In this document: piece after piece, positions 10,561 to 22,255 of the stretch
Layout of the letters: each line of letters opens with the position of its first letter
Position numbering within the stretch: the first letter of the stretch is position 1
Origin: Sorex araneus
Taxonomy: Eukaryota; Chordata; Mammalia; Eulipotyphla; Soricidae
NCBI RefSeq assembly: GCF_027595985.1
Contig: NC_073313.1
Span: 215,576,066-215,640,065, forward strand
DNA length: 64,000 nucleotides
Reading direction: 5' to 3'
Translations under genes and position numbers: made by a program
The notes under the pieces: model-generated
The model's input: only the letters and a program-made list of their open reading frames with translations
Told to the model about the DNA's origin: nothing
The model's database searches: none

Positions 10561-11165
10561 CGTTGATCGTTGAATTCCTCCAGCGGTCTCAGTAACGTCT
10601 CCATTCATCCAAGCCCTGAGATTTTAGAAGCCTCTCTACTCATCCTACCAGTGATGCCGTACTGGAGACTCTTTCAGAGTCAGAGGAATGAGACCCAGCT
10701 TGGTACTGGATTTGGCATATTAATACACCATGTGGGCAGGAAACTCCCAGTACTTTGCCAGGTTCTCCCAGAGGGAGAAGTAGGCCATAAGATATCGCTT
10801 CTGGGAGCTGGCTTTTAAGTCTCTGGACGCTGGCCATTGACAGGATTACACTGCGCCGGGGGCCAGAGAGTATCTTGCCCGTGCCCCTGGCTGTCTTCCC
10901 CGGGTCCCCTCAGGAGGGATAGGCTCCAGCATCCCTCCCCACCCCAAGCAGAGCTCCCAGCGGCCAAAGACCTCCGGAGCCTAGCCACAGCTATGCTCAA
11001 GGCCCCTCCACACGTTTGGACGAGCCTCATGCATGAAGGAACTGGCAGAGGAACCAAGGTGTGTGGGACCTGGAGCTGAGACCTCCAAGCCTGCTTAGAT
11101 CAGGACTGAGCCTCCTCCGCCCAGTTTTCCCATCTCCCAGTAGCTAGGCGGTCATACCCAGGAAC
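10507..11165 (-). mobile_element. Composite retroposon: GC-rich monomer + RTE leader + RTE tail + (ATG)n
   Basis: Read on the minus strand, the 3' portion (10800 down to 10560) is an RTE leader-like segment (gcctggcaa..., gagtctcc...gcatcac, cttctaaaatctcagggc), then a tail (gtctc/cgttactgag...aacgatcaacgggatg) and (ATG)n. The portion from 10800 to 11165 is the GC-rich module also seen at 20850 and 49585. Part of the module (10810-10855) is inverted relative to the rest. The same arrangement recurs at 61420-62095, so it is a family. Confidence 0.75.
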
Positions 11166-11252
11166 TGTGTAAAAATAAAGTGCAATTATCATAAATCATT
11201 TAGAAAATACTTTTCAAAAGATATTTTGCAGATTATATAAATTCACACAATT

Positions 11253-11470
11253 ACTGTCACTGTCATCCCGTTGCTCATCGATTTGTTTGACCGGGCACCA
11301 GTAATGTCTCTCATTGAGAGACTTATTGTTACTGTTTTTGGCATATCCGATATGCACGGGTAGCTTGCCAGGCTCTGCCGCAGGGGCTCGATACTCTCTG
11401 AGAGGGGCGGAGGAATCTAACTTGGGTCGGCCACATGAAAGGCGAACGCCCAACCGCTGTGCTATTGCTC
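11253..11470 (-). mobile_element. SOR-headed SINE with RTE tail
   Basis: Same layout as 6914-7153: plus-strand cactgtcatcccgttgctca tail, ttactgtttttggcatatcc, gggtagcttgccaggctctg, and head remnant caaccgctgtgctattgctc. One of the two body blocks is shortened. Confidence 0.85.
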
Positions 11471-11764
11471 ATTTACTATATCGCATAAATTTCAATAATA
11501 CTTCTTTAAAGTTTTAGCACTACAGATGAAGACATTTGCATCTGGATTATTAATATCAGTTTGTAGTTCCTCCTTTTCTTTTCCAACTTTGAATATTATT
11601 AAGCATTAGTGTAAACAGTGGTACCTATGATCCATATCAATTATCATGGAAAAAATTAAATTAAATTAATCCTCGCTACCAATTAATCATTTGGGATAAA
11701 TATTTTGCAGAGTGGCTGAAACTAAGCTTCAAAATTGTCATAGCACTAAGTCTTCCTGGGGTGG

Positions 11765-11900
11765 ATTTTGGATCACACCCAGTGGTTCTCAGAGATCACT
11801 CCTGGTGATGCTGAAAGAACTACGTGCAGTGATGGGGATCAAATCAGGGTCAGTCACATGCAAAGCAAAAGTCTTAACCCATGTATCATCTTTGTGGTCC
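11765..11900 (-). mobile_element. SOR-type SINE, old
   Basis: The plus strand shows ttggatcacacccagtggtt, agatcactcctggtgatgct and atcaaatcagggtcagtcac. Confidence 0.75.
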
Positions 11901-12551
11901 CAAGGTCACTTTTTTTGTTACGCTTCAGGATAAATCTAGATTTGACCATGTTATGTAACATTTAATTTTTTTTTTTCTTCTGTGCTCACAAAAGTGGAAA
12001 ATATTTTGAGACTAATGATAGGTAATGCTTGAATGTACAAAAGAAAATACCTTTTACAGATATCAGTACCATAAAATGACTTATTAACTTATAGAAAATG
12101 TGGGCAATGAACTCATATGTACCACTGTTCATATAAAAATAACTTAAAATTTTCCTTTGAATACAGGTATCAAGTGTACACACATCCATATTTTTCATGC
12201 ATGCTGAAATATTTGCACTTGTATTTATATTAGAAATCAGATTCAGGCATTCATAAGAAATATAAGAATTAACTTTATTGCTCTCAAGAACTGGCAAACA
12301 AAAACATAACGATATTTATGTGGGAATAAAGCAGTTGAAGAATCATGTTAATATAGTACAGAAAGAATATTTTAGCTTTAGTGATAATGAAAAATCAGAG
12401 TGAATGATACTCATTCCAGTTTAATAGTTGTCTTCCACTTATTCTAATGACAAATTTCTTACAGCCTGTTCAATTACAGAAAGAGAAATTATTTTCTGAT
12501 AATATTCTAACCAGTTACAAATTCGAGACGAATTTGGAAAGAAAAATTCTA

Positions 12552-12722
<171 letters not shown>

Positions 12723-12801
12723 TCATCAGTTATTTTCTTTCACCAAAACAAGTTATCAGGAGAACCCAGCCCAGTTCTCAAGTGGGTGCTTCTAGACTCA
12801 C

Positions 12802-12827
12802 CAGATTTGGGCGATCCTTGTGCTTTC
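12802..12827 (-). CDS. CERKL: CERKL 26-bp microexon (human exon 9 equivalent)
   Basis: Acceptor gtcctccag, then G AAA GCA CAA GGA TCG CCC AAA TCT G, then donor GTGAGT. It encodes KAQGSPKS with a split arginine before it (AG|G) and a split aspartate after it (G|AC), matching the human RAQGSPKSD segment as I recall it. The downstream intron is only 95 bp. Skipping this exon would shift the frame, so it should be constitutive in full-length transcripts. Confidence 0.9.
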
Positions 12828-13180
12828 CTGGAGGACAAGATAGAAATAAAAAAATTGTAACACACACACACAAAACAGGATCCATTAAATATGAAACAAG
12901 TAAAGAATCAAACATTACTTTTACTTAAAATTTTCTTGTATTAATTAGAAACTAGTAAACTATGTAAGCGAGTTCATTATTGCATTATAATATGCGCACG
13001 CATTTAAAGGTATGAGTAACAAGATTTTAAAACTTGAGCATTTCCTTTATAAGATCTTAATATCTATATTTCCTATTATACTAAGGAAATATAGAAACTA
13101 TGAAAATAGAAACTATGCAGATTATTTATTTTGGCTCTATTGTGCTCAGAGTGCCTAATTATGTCTAAACATTTGTTGAA

Positions 13181-13203
13181 TGAATGAATGAATGAATGAA
13201 TAA
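13181..13203 (+). repeat. (TGAA)n microsatellite
   Basis: About six TGAA units within CERKL intron 8. Confidence 0.9.
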
Positions 13204-13409
13204 GAAATTAGAGTGAATGATTGTTCCTGAAGGCAGAAGTCAAATTGCACAGTATGCTAGAATACAGAGGAATCCACAATTCTGCTTTTTAGTACTAAGC
13301 TAGAAAAATAATAGAAGTCAAATTATAATAAATTGTTCATATTAATCTGTTTCATGATTTAAAGAAAGATACAGACATTGTTTTTATTACTTTGAAAATT
13401 TTTACCAAC

Positions 13410-13469
13410 CTTTCCTGTAAATCCTGAGAGTTATTAAGTGGCAAAAATGATATTTCACAGTCTTCTGGT
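13410..13469 (-). CDS. CERKL: CERKL coding exon (human exon 8 equivalent)
   Basis: A 60-bp exon encoding PEDCEISFLPLNNSQDLQE plus a split arginine. The acceptor is gcattttag and the donor GTTGGT, which is non-ideal at position +3. The first base completes lysine (AA|A) from the previous exon. Human has AEDCEISFLPFNSSDD here as I recall, so the reading is conservative in the core and variable at the linker. Confidence 0.95.
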
Positions 13470-13504
13470 CTAAAATGCAATGAAATTTGTTATTAAGAGA
13501 ATCT

Positions 13505-13850
13505 TGTCACTCGCAATAATATGGACAAAACTTGAGATGATTATGCTAAGAGAAATAAGACATAGAAAAAAGAGAAATACTGTTCAATTTCACAGATTTA
13601 TGGAAAATAAGTAAATCAAACAAACAATGAAAACAAACTCTTTGTGTCTCATGGAATTTTAATAGAATAGTGATTATCAGAAAAGATGGGGATGGGTAAA
13701 CAGATCACTGGGATTAATTGATAGTGTCTAGACCTTTGATTGAGCTCTTAATCTAGTTTATACATAAAACAGTATACCTAAAACTAACTAAATTATAGAC
13801 CAAAGTTAGTTCAATCAAAAAAAATAAAGCAACCACTGACTAGGATACAC
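13505..13850 (+). mobile_element. Old L1 3' end
   Basis: Contains the L1 ORF2 terminal and 3' UTR hallmarks acttgagatgattatgctaa, gagaaataagacatagaaaa, tggaattttaatagaatagt and gatggggatgggtaaac, and ends at tcaatcaaaaaaaataaag. It carries many mutations, consistent with an older mammalian L1 subfamily. Confidence 0.7.
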
Positions 13851-13879
13851 TATTTTTCATTTAAATCACTTAAAAGCTC

Positions 13880-14112
13880 TGTAGCACTGTTGTCCCATTA
13901 TTCATCAATTTGCTCCAGCGACCACCAGTAACATCTCCATTTTGAGACTTGTTGTTACTGTTTTTGGCATATTGAATACGCCACGGGGAGCTCGTCAGGC
14001 TCTGCCGTGCGGGCAGGATACTCTCGGTAGCTTGCTGGACTCTCTGAAAGGGACGGAGGAACCAAACCTGGGCTGGTGCGTGCAAGGCAAACACTCCTCC
14101 TGACTGGAGTGA
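13880..14112 (-). mobile_element. SOR-headed SINE with RTE tail
   Basis: Plus-strand order: cactgttgtcccattattca (tail), ttactgtttttggcatattg, gctctgccgtgcgggcagga, gctggtgcgtgcaaggcaaa (head). It lies in intron 7 close to the exon at 14183. Confidence 0.85.
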
Positions 14113-14181
14113 AATAACTTAATAGTGAAAAAAATTTTTTGAATTTTTTTTTTATTTAGTGCTCACTTAAATGAATACTCA

Positions 14182-14373
<192 letters not shown>

Positions 14374-14387
14374 TTATATATTAGTTA

Positions 14388-14573
<186 letters not shown>

Positions 14574-15012
14574 TCAATGTTAAAGTATGTACAATTAATA
14601 TAAAACATATTTTAAATTAACCATCGGTACTTACTTTTACAGATATCTCTGCATAGTGTTCAGATGAAAAAGAAATGGAAAAAAAATTAAGTTTTTATTC
14701 ATAGCTTCAGAACTCATTGGTTGTTAAAGCATTGATTTTTTTAGAAAATAGTTTCTAGTACCTACTTATTCTCACCCTTTTCTATCATAAAATGTCTTTT
14801 CTCTACCCAAAAGAAAATGTTACCAGTCGACTTCAGTCTTAATGGATGGGCTTCTAACTTCTATATATTAAAAAAAAAATCATTAATAGCAGAAGAGTCA
14901 CTGAAAAGCAGAAACAAATGAATAAGGCAAATAAATACCACTGCAAATAATAACTAAGAAAAATATAAAATCACTACAATATATAAATCAATACTTTAAA
15001 AATACTTAATGA

Positions 15013-15183
15013 GGGGCTGGAGCAATAGCACAGCGGGTAGGGCGTTTGCCTTGCACGTGGCCGACCCGGGTTCAATTCCCAGCATCCCATATGGTCCCCT
15101 AGCACTACCAGGAGTAATTCCTGAGTGCAAAGCCAGGAGTAACCCCTGTGCCTCGCTGGGTGTGACCCCCCCCCAAAAAAGCA
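15013..15183 (+). mobile_element. SOR SINE, full length with 15-bp TSD
   Basis: Flanked by aaaaatacttaatga at 14998-15012 and 15184-15198. Starts ggggctggagcaatagcac and contains gcgggtagggcgtttgcctt, ccgacccgggttcaattccc, taacccctgtgcctcgctgg, then cccccccaaaaaagc. A clean reference copy of the short SOR family, with an A-rich tail and TSD that imply L1 mobilisation. Confidence 0.95.
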
Positions 15184-15522
15184 AAAAATACTTAATGAAT
15201 CTTATATAAACTAACTCAAATGGAGATAGCCACTATCATATAATAAATGGTACATAAGATGAAAAAATATATTCAATTTTATACATTTGACAAACTATTA
15301 AAATATGTACTGAAATATTATAGATTTCTTATTTTCTTAATTACCATAATTCAAGATAGAAATGTATTCTTCTCAGCAGCCTACAGAAGGAACAAATGTT
15401 TTCAGATCAGGCCCCTACAACTGAGATCTTAAGGTAGAAAGATCTTAGTGTAAAGACCTGCTTCTAAAGAGAGAAACACCAGCTAATCCAACAGGAAGAA
15501 GATTAAACTTCAGAGTGAGTTG

Positions 15523-15700
15523 AGCACAGAGGGACAGTATAGGAATTAAAGTGCTTGCTTTGCACATAGCTGAACTGTTTAAGTTTCTGGCTATATTTCC
15601 ATCTCTACATATCTCTGATTATCACCAGGAGTAATTCCTGAGCACAGAGTTAGAAGTAAGCCCTGAGCACCACTGAGAATGGCTTAAAAACCAAAAGCCA
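15523..15700 (+). mobile_element. SOR-type SINE, old
   Basis: Gives ttgctttgcacatagctgaa, tcaccaggagtaattcctga and gtaagccctgagcaccactg. The head is diverged. Confidence 0.7.
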
Positions 15701-16200
15701 AGCCCCATTCCCACCTCTGAAAATGAGTGAATTGAGCTACAATTAAAGAATATGAAAGATAACTCAAAAATCATTTCATTATAAGCTGACAACTGTGAAA
15801 TCACCAGTGTGTTGTGTACAGCAGCAATCAAGGCAACCAAGCAATCAGGCCACTGTGTGGGCATTTGCTTTTTTAATTTGTGCTTGAGTTACTCTGACAT
15901 GTGCATGCATTGCTCACTGGAGTGCTGAGGTAACAGACTTCATCAGACAAGAAAGTCATTAAAATATTCATATTCATTAGTGATTTCCAGAACTCCACTA
16001 GTACTAATGGAAAGAAGAGTCCATCCTAACTAATTGGGAAACTGGTTCCAATTTATTCACAAAAGACAGGCTGTGCCGTGACTCAGAATCTGGAACACAG
16101 TCCAACTGCTGTGACATTACTTGGGTGCTCGTTACAACACTGAGTCTCAGGCTCCACACCATTCATGAGTCAAAGTCAGCATTTAAAACATCCTCAGATT

Positions 16201-16345
16201 AGGGCTGTAGAAATAGTACAATGGGTAAAGCGCTTGCCTTAGCCAGCAGCTGATTTGGTGTTGATCGTGGTACAACATGTGATCCCTGAGCACAGAACCA
16301 GGAGGAAGCCCTGGATTTCATTGGATGTGGCACAAAACTAAAAAA
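16201..16345 (+). mobile_element. SOR-type SINE, old
   Basis: Head agggctgtagaaatagtaca, body aagcgcttgccttagcc, tail catgtgatccctgagcacag. Confidence 0.7.
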
Positions 16346-17590
16346 TACACAATAAAACCCTAAGATTATGTGTTTAGCAGTAATTTGGAGAGGCAGTGAT
16401 CTAGATCCTGTGTTCCATGGATCAACATCACCAACATGATTTGTCTTCCCATTGACAATGCAGCTTTCTGCTTCCAACTCACAGCACTAGAACGTTTGGG
16501 AGTGGTCCAAGTGGTCATTGTTTTAGCAAGTTCTGAATGTGACTCATATGTGCCCTAAAATTGTGAACAAGTGGTTCAGAATTTTTACCCAGTGTTCTAT
16601 TAATTACAAAAGCCTTTCAATTCATTCTTTTATACTTAAATGTCTGCACTTTGACCATCTAATTCTAATTAATATGAAAGGGGGGCACAAATCCATCAAT
16701 TTGGCATCCCAATCAGATTTATGGTAAAGGTTTTGGAGGAGGCCACATAATTAGAGTGAGATACTTAGGGTTATCGATGGATTACAGTACTCCATGAAAC
16801 ACATTTCCTCCATTACCATGGCTAATTAGGAGTAGATCATAAAAGCATTCCTGTAGAAAGACTATTAAAAAACATAATGTAATGCTGCCATGTGCAATAG
16901 AGAATGACACATATCATGACTCAAGAAAATAGGGTCTCTACTCCCTGTGAGTTACAAGTATGCTAAGTATGTCCAAGCACAAATGGCATTAAAATGCTAG
17001 CCATTGATTTTTATTTCTATGTTTTCTCAGGCTTGGAAACTATTCAACTTTCCTTAATTTCATAGAATGAGTCAATACAATAGGCACGGCCAGAAATCAG
17101 AAAATCATTTTGGTCATCTACTCTGATTAACCTGTACCTTAAACTTAGGCATTTTTGTTCGTTTACTTGAGGTGGGAGGTTGATGAGTTCTATTGTTTTT
17201 AATCCTGAATATAAAAAGGAAAGTCTGTGAGGGACATGTATATACAATTTTAAAACTACAGCTTACTCTGCACTGTTATTTGAATAATCTGAAAGACAAA
17301 TCACACTTTGTTCAGGAAATTGTCTCCTATTTCAAAGATATCTATGTGCCAAAAGAACATGCTGCTCACATAAATAACAACTATGTAATTTTAGCATTCT
17401 TGCAAAAGCTATAAATGTTCTACCTCAAGGTAAACATTTTAATTAGCCAGAAAAGTTATTTTTCTTAAAGCTCTCAGTGACTTTGCCCATCCAGACCAAT
17501 GGAAATATGCCAAATATAAGGCATAAGGGCAGAAGTAGCAGTTCATGTAAAGCTTGACTGATGGAAGTATCAGGCAGAGATTACAGAGGC

Positions 17591-17632
17591 ACCAAAAAAA
17601 AAAAAAGAAAGAAAGAAAGAAAAAGAAAAAAA
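17591..17632 (+). repeat. A-rich (AAAG)n tract
   Basis: A run of A followed by four AAAG-type units within intron 5. Confidence 0.9.
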
Positions 17633-18784
17633 TTGTCCTTGGAAGTGCAAGCACTTCTGCAGAACAATTAACTTAATTAACCAGACACCATGAATATTCA
17701 TAAGGCTGTTAATGTCTCCCACATCCAAACAGATAAATGTGATGTAATGACTTCCTAGTCAAGCATATCTAAAATTCTCATGAAAACTGCACCTACACTT
17801 TGGTTCTTTGCCTGAAATATCATAGGAATTTACAGTCCCTTGGCAATATTTCATTCTGTTCAAATTAATTGGAAAGCATGAATTTATTTATGTGAACTCT
17901 ACAGGAATATATGCTTTGCGGCCATCAGTATGTGAATTGAGCCTTGTTTTACAACAACTGGATTGCCTTTTTATTTTTATGTCCTCTCAGGCTTTTTCCC
18001 TCTCTTTTCCTCCCCCTGCTCCCCATGCTCCTCCTTTAATCGGAATCTCTCTGTGCAGTTCCTTAGCACCAGTTCCCATAGCAACAAACACAATTTCTAA
18101 TGGCCAGCAGTTCAAATACAGGCTTCCCACATCTGATCCATTTGAATCTGACCATAATTCAGCAGCTTAGTCTGTTGGCTCAGTGGAGTAATTTACTAAA
18201 CACTCTCCCTCTGGGTGTCTCTCTCCAGGAGGCAAATGGCTTCAAAGGCAGACTGTCTGCTGCTTGGTAACTTCCTGCATAGCTCTGTTCCCATTCTCAA
18301 AACCCTGACTAGACATAGAGATCCCACATTAAATACATCCAGCACATGACTCCCTGATCTCATTTACGGAGAATCAATAAGCAAAAAGTCATATTAATGA
18401 TCAGAATTTGGGCTATACACAATGTCCAAAGGGCATTTCTACAAATATTCGCTGTATATAGAAAATGTTTCCATATGCTTTAAAAGTTTTATAATGATAA
18501 AAAAAAAGGTTCTTCAGAAATTTGAACTACATATTAAAACCTAAGCATGGCCACCAGTAGTTTGTAGCTACTAAGGCACTGCTTGCCAAACGCGGACTTA
18601 AGAATTCACCCATTTATCCTGGCAGTTGGGAAGTGACCTCAGGATGTTAAATATTAATGAAAAGAAATAGTGACCTCAGCACACATACGTTTTGCAGCAA
18701 GGAAAAAGTGGAAAATCTCCATTAGTAGATAGACAAAGCTACTGAGTTGAACCCAAAATATCAAGTTTTGATCCAAAATGCTTG

Positions 18785-18834
18785 TGCATATGTGTGTGCG
18801 TGTGGTGTGTGTGTGTCTGTGTGTATGTGTGTAG
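18785..18834 (+). repeat. (TG)n microsatellite, imperfect
   Basis: Alternating TG with several interruptions over about 50 bp. Confidence 0.9.
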
Positions 18835-19089
18835 CATTTGCTATCTTCCACTTAAAGATAATCAGAAGTTTTCTTTGCTATATGAAGATCTACCGGAATG
18901 CCCCTTATCATTTAAATTTCTTGCTTATATGAAAGATTCTATATTAAGTACAGATGTGCATCTTCTGTTCTTTGTGAACTTAGCAATACTAAATACACAA
19001 AAATATATGCTAAATGGATATGAGTGCCAATGGGATAAAATTAATTTTTCCAACCACATGCATTATTTTCATGTGGTCCAATAAACTTT

Positions 19090-19320
19090 ACAGTGTTTCT
19101 TGTACTGAAACCATGGGTGGTGTTTTTAAAAGCATATCACAAGGACCGGAAGGAAGAGAAATAGGATTGGGGAAGGGGAAGCTGGGACGGTGATGGAGGG
19201 GAATGGACACGCTGGTGGGAGGTGTGCTCGAATGTGCTACTGATGGAACTGTGTCATTTACAGTATTGCAAACCACGACACCTAAAACAAATTTTAAAAC
19301 AATAAAAAGTAAATATAAAG
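19090..19320 (+). mobile_element. Probable older L1 3' UTR end
   Basis: A G-rich segment (gattggggaaggggaagctg), then tggtgggaggtgtgctcg, ctactgatggaactgtg and a terminal aacaataaaaag. The layout (G-rich tract, then an A-rich end) fits an L1 3' UTR. The subfamily is not identified. Confidence 0.45.
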
Positions 19321-19763
19321 AAAGAATCACTTTCCTTCACTAATGTTTGCTGAAATAATTTTTAGAGAAGTGAGTCATAGAACATCATAAACTTGTGAGA
19401 GATTTCTTTCCTCTTTTCTGGGTTGTGGGAGTCCCTACACTTTATCTCATATGATATTGTGAGAGTTTGACTACAGAGGCCTCGCTTTGAAATATTCTAC
19501 CAGGGGCTGGTGATCATCTGACCTTTACTGGAAAGTAGAAGAAGAAGAATTCCAATAATTGGTTACTTAACCCTCAAACATACCACATATTTTAACGTAA
19601 TAACTGTACTAAAGAAAGTGTGACCTCTCTTTCACGTTAGCAAAAGGAGACTCAGAGAAATGAAATAATTTAACTAAAATGCCTTATCTGCTAACGATGC
19701 TAAGTTTGTGTCTTTTAGACTCAAAGTCTGTGCATTCAACTTTGTTCTTCACAGTTTAGTTTA

Positions 19764-20024
<261 letters not shown>

Positions 20025-20224
20025 TTACAAATTAAGCTTTCAAAGTAGTAATCTTATAAGTATCATGTGTATGATTACTCACACATATACCTTCAAAAAC
20101 TTTAGTAGATCAATGGCTAAAATAAACATAAATGCATCACTAAAATTTCTTTCACAAATATATATAAGGATGACAACCCACAGAAAAGACTTTTAATAAA
20201 TTTAGTGGCATTAAAAGCAGCTGA

Positions 20225-20390
20225 ACTGGCCTAGAGAGTAGTGCAATGGGTCCTTGCACATGGCAAACCCAGAATGGATCCCTGACATTACATACATTTT
20301 TCTGAGAACTGTCAGGAGTAATTCCTGAGTGCACATCCAGGAGTTATCCCTGAGCATTGTCAGGTATGGTCCCAAAACAAAAAAAAAATC
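20225..20390 (+). mobile_element. SOR-type SINE, diverged
   Basis: Head cctagagagtagtgcaatgg, body ctgtcaggagtaattcctga, and tail tcaggtatggtcccaaaac then poly(A). Confidence 0.75.
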
Positions 20391-20849
20391 CAAACATGTA
20401 AATTCACACCTAATTTGTGTCTGTTCTGTTAATATGCAATGCATATTGTCATTTCATTTATGTATATTATAGTCAAGTCTAATTAATTTAACTAATGCAA
20501 AATAAAGTCATAAAATCATAGTGCTGAAAAAATACATATCAATAAGAATGAAGTAAAACATGAAGCTATAATGCCTAGTACTGCTAATTATCATTAATAT
20601 ATGAATCTAGTACTTACAAACCTGAACTGGTTTTCATCTCCTAGAAATGCTGCTATATGGCATTTTAAATATTAGTGTTCCTTCCCTTTGAACTTAGTTT
20701 ATAGTGGTAATTTATTTAAAATGTCATCATAAATTGGCTACAGAGAGTGAAAGTGGGAATTTGTGAAAGCAACACACAGATATCAGAAATTTTCTTTACA
20801 TGTCATTTAATTAAAAGATGTAAAATAACCTTAAGTAACAATTTGGACC

Positions 20850-21735
20850 ACCACAGCCCCACCCCGCAGGACCCCAGTTTTCCAGTAGCTTGCAGTCACA
20901 CTCACAAACTGCCCCCCCACCGCGCCCCGTGCCATGTTATTTTATCAACAGCAAAGACCCAGAGACTATAAACTAAAGCTCCCAGAAGAGAGCACTGCAG
21001 AATGTCCTGGCCCCATGCCAGGCTGTCTTCACTGGGGCACCTCAGTATTTCCCTCCCTGCCCCAAGCAGAACCACGGCAGCTAAAAACCTCCAGAACGCA
21101 AACACCACCATGCCCAAGGCCACTCTCCACACACTCGGATGAGCCTCACCCAAGAGGGGACGAGCTTAACCCAAAACAGAATGAACCTCACCCAAGAGTG
21201 GACCTGCAGGAAAACCCAGGTATGCGGGAACCCGTGACTGAGATCTCCAAGCCTGCTTGGATCAGGACTGGGCCTCTTCCCCCTAGGTCCCTAGTTTTCC
21301 AGAAGCTTGGCTGTCACACTCACAAACTGCCCCTGGCATCATGTAATCTGATCAACAGCCAAGACCCAGAGACTATAAACTGAAGCTCCTGGAAGAGAAC
21401 AATACAGAATTTCCTGGACATTGTATTCTATCCATAACAAGCAATACAAAACAAATCGTCTAGCATTGCCTATTCGGCAGTTTTGAGTGGTGGTGGAACT
21501 GGTGTCGAAATATCAAATGTAACCAAAGTAGAGAGAGTATAGAGGAAATTGCCTGCCACATGGGCAGGGGGAGGGTTGGAATGGAGGCAGGTTGGAGGGT
21601 GGGGGGAGGAATACTGGAGATTTTGGTGGTGGAAAATGTGCACTGGTGAAGAGATGGGTGTTTGGTTTGATGATTGTATGATCGAAGCTCAAACACGAAA
21701 ACTTTATAATTGTATCTCACAGTGAATCAATAAAA
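20850..21735 (+). mobile_element. Tandem GC-rich monomers joined to an L1-like 3' end
   Basis: About 1.3 monomers: the motif ccagttttccag-agcttg recurs at about 20876 and 21293, 418 bp apart. The body contains cagagactataaactaaagc, gccccatgccaggctgtctt and cttggatcaggactgggcct. At about 21405 it switches to an L1-tail family segment (cctggacattgtattctatc, tgcctattcggcag, ggaaaatgtgcactggtgaa) ending cagtgaatcaataaaaaag. The open frame at 20934-21383 spans the monomer and has no recognisable domain; I do not call it a gene. Confidence 0.75.
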
Positions 21736-21883
21736 AAGGGGGGGAGAATAATAATAGGATAATAAAATAAAATTAACATTCTGAATAAAATAATGTGGGG
21801 TTCATGCCCAATTCAATCAACTTAATCAATACTGAATAAATAGCATTTTAAATAATGTAGGAACATTATTTTAAAAAAACATT

Positions 21884-22076
21884 GGAGGCTGGAGAGAGGA
21901 CTCAAAAGACAGAAACCTGAGACCGGAGCAATAGCACAGCGGGTAGGGCGTTTGCCTTGCAAGCGGCTGACCCAGTTTCGATCCCTGTCATCCCATATGG
22001 TCCCCCCACGCACCGCCAGGATCAACTCCTGAGTGCAAAGCCAGGGGTAACCCCTGAGTATTGCCAGGTGTGACCC

Positions 22077-22107
<31 letters not shown>

Positions 22108-22255
22108 CAAAACAAACAAACAAAAAGACTGAAACCCATGCTTTTTATGCAGGAAGAAAGAATTTGAATTTGATTCCTGGCACTGCGTCATCCTTGAGCT
22201 TTGCCAGGAGAGGTTCCAAAGCACAAGCGAGGAGTACTCCTGGGCACCATTATTT
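21884..22255 (+). mobile_element. Nested SINEs: young SOR inserted into an older SOR
   Basis: The young copy spans about 21919-22126 (ggagcaatagcacagcgggt through caggtgtgacccaaaaaac and an (AAAAC)n tail). It interrupts an older SINE whose head (ggaggctggagagaggactc) lies to the left and whose body (gaatttgattcctggcactg) resumes at about 22150. The flanks aaaagacagaaacc and aaaagactgaaacc form a 14-bp TSD with one mismatch. Confidence 0.85.
22077..22125 (+). repeat. (AAAAC)n SINE-tail microsatellite
   Basis: About nine AAAAC/AAAC units forming the 3' tail of the nested SOR SINE. Confidence 0.9.

Larger units (their letters stand above)
16346..19089. other. Repeat-poor intronic stretch of CERKL intron 5
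   Basis: About 2.7 kb with no recognisable SINE or LINE, against a window average of roughly one per kilobase. It holds only short AAAG and TG microsatellites (17591-17632, 18785-18834). No coding exon or RNA gene was seen. Confidence 0.5.

Noticed and set aside
15013..15090. A functional tRNA gene (A-box and B-box-like sequence)
   Set aside because: The tRNA-like part is the promoter head of the SOR SINE, repeated dozens of times, and does not fold as an intact tRNA.
20934..21383. 149-codon open frame on the plus strand
   Set aside because: It lies entirely in the GC-rich repeat module, has proline/arginine-rich low-complexity composition, and similar unrelated frames occur on both strands of the other copies.
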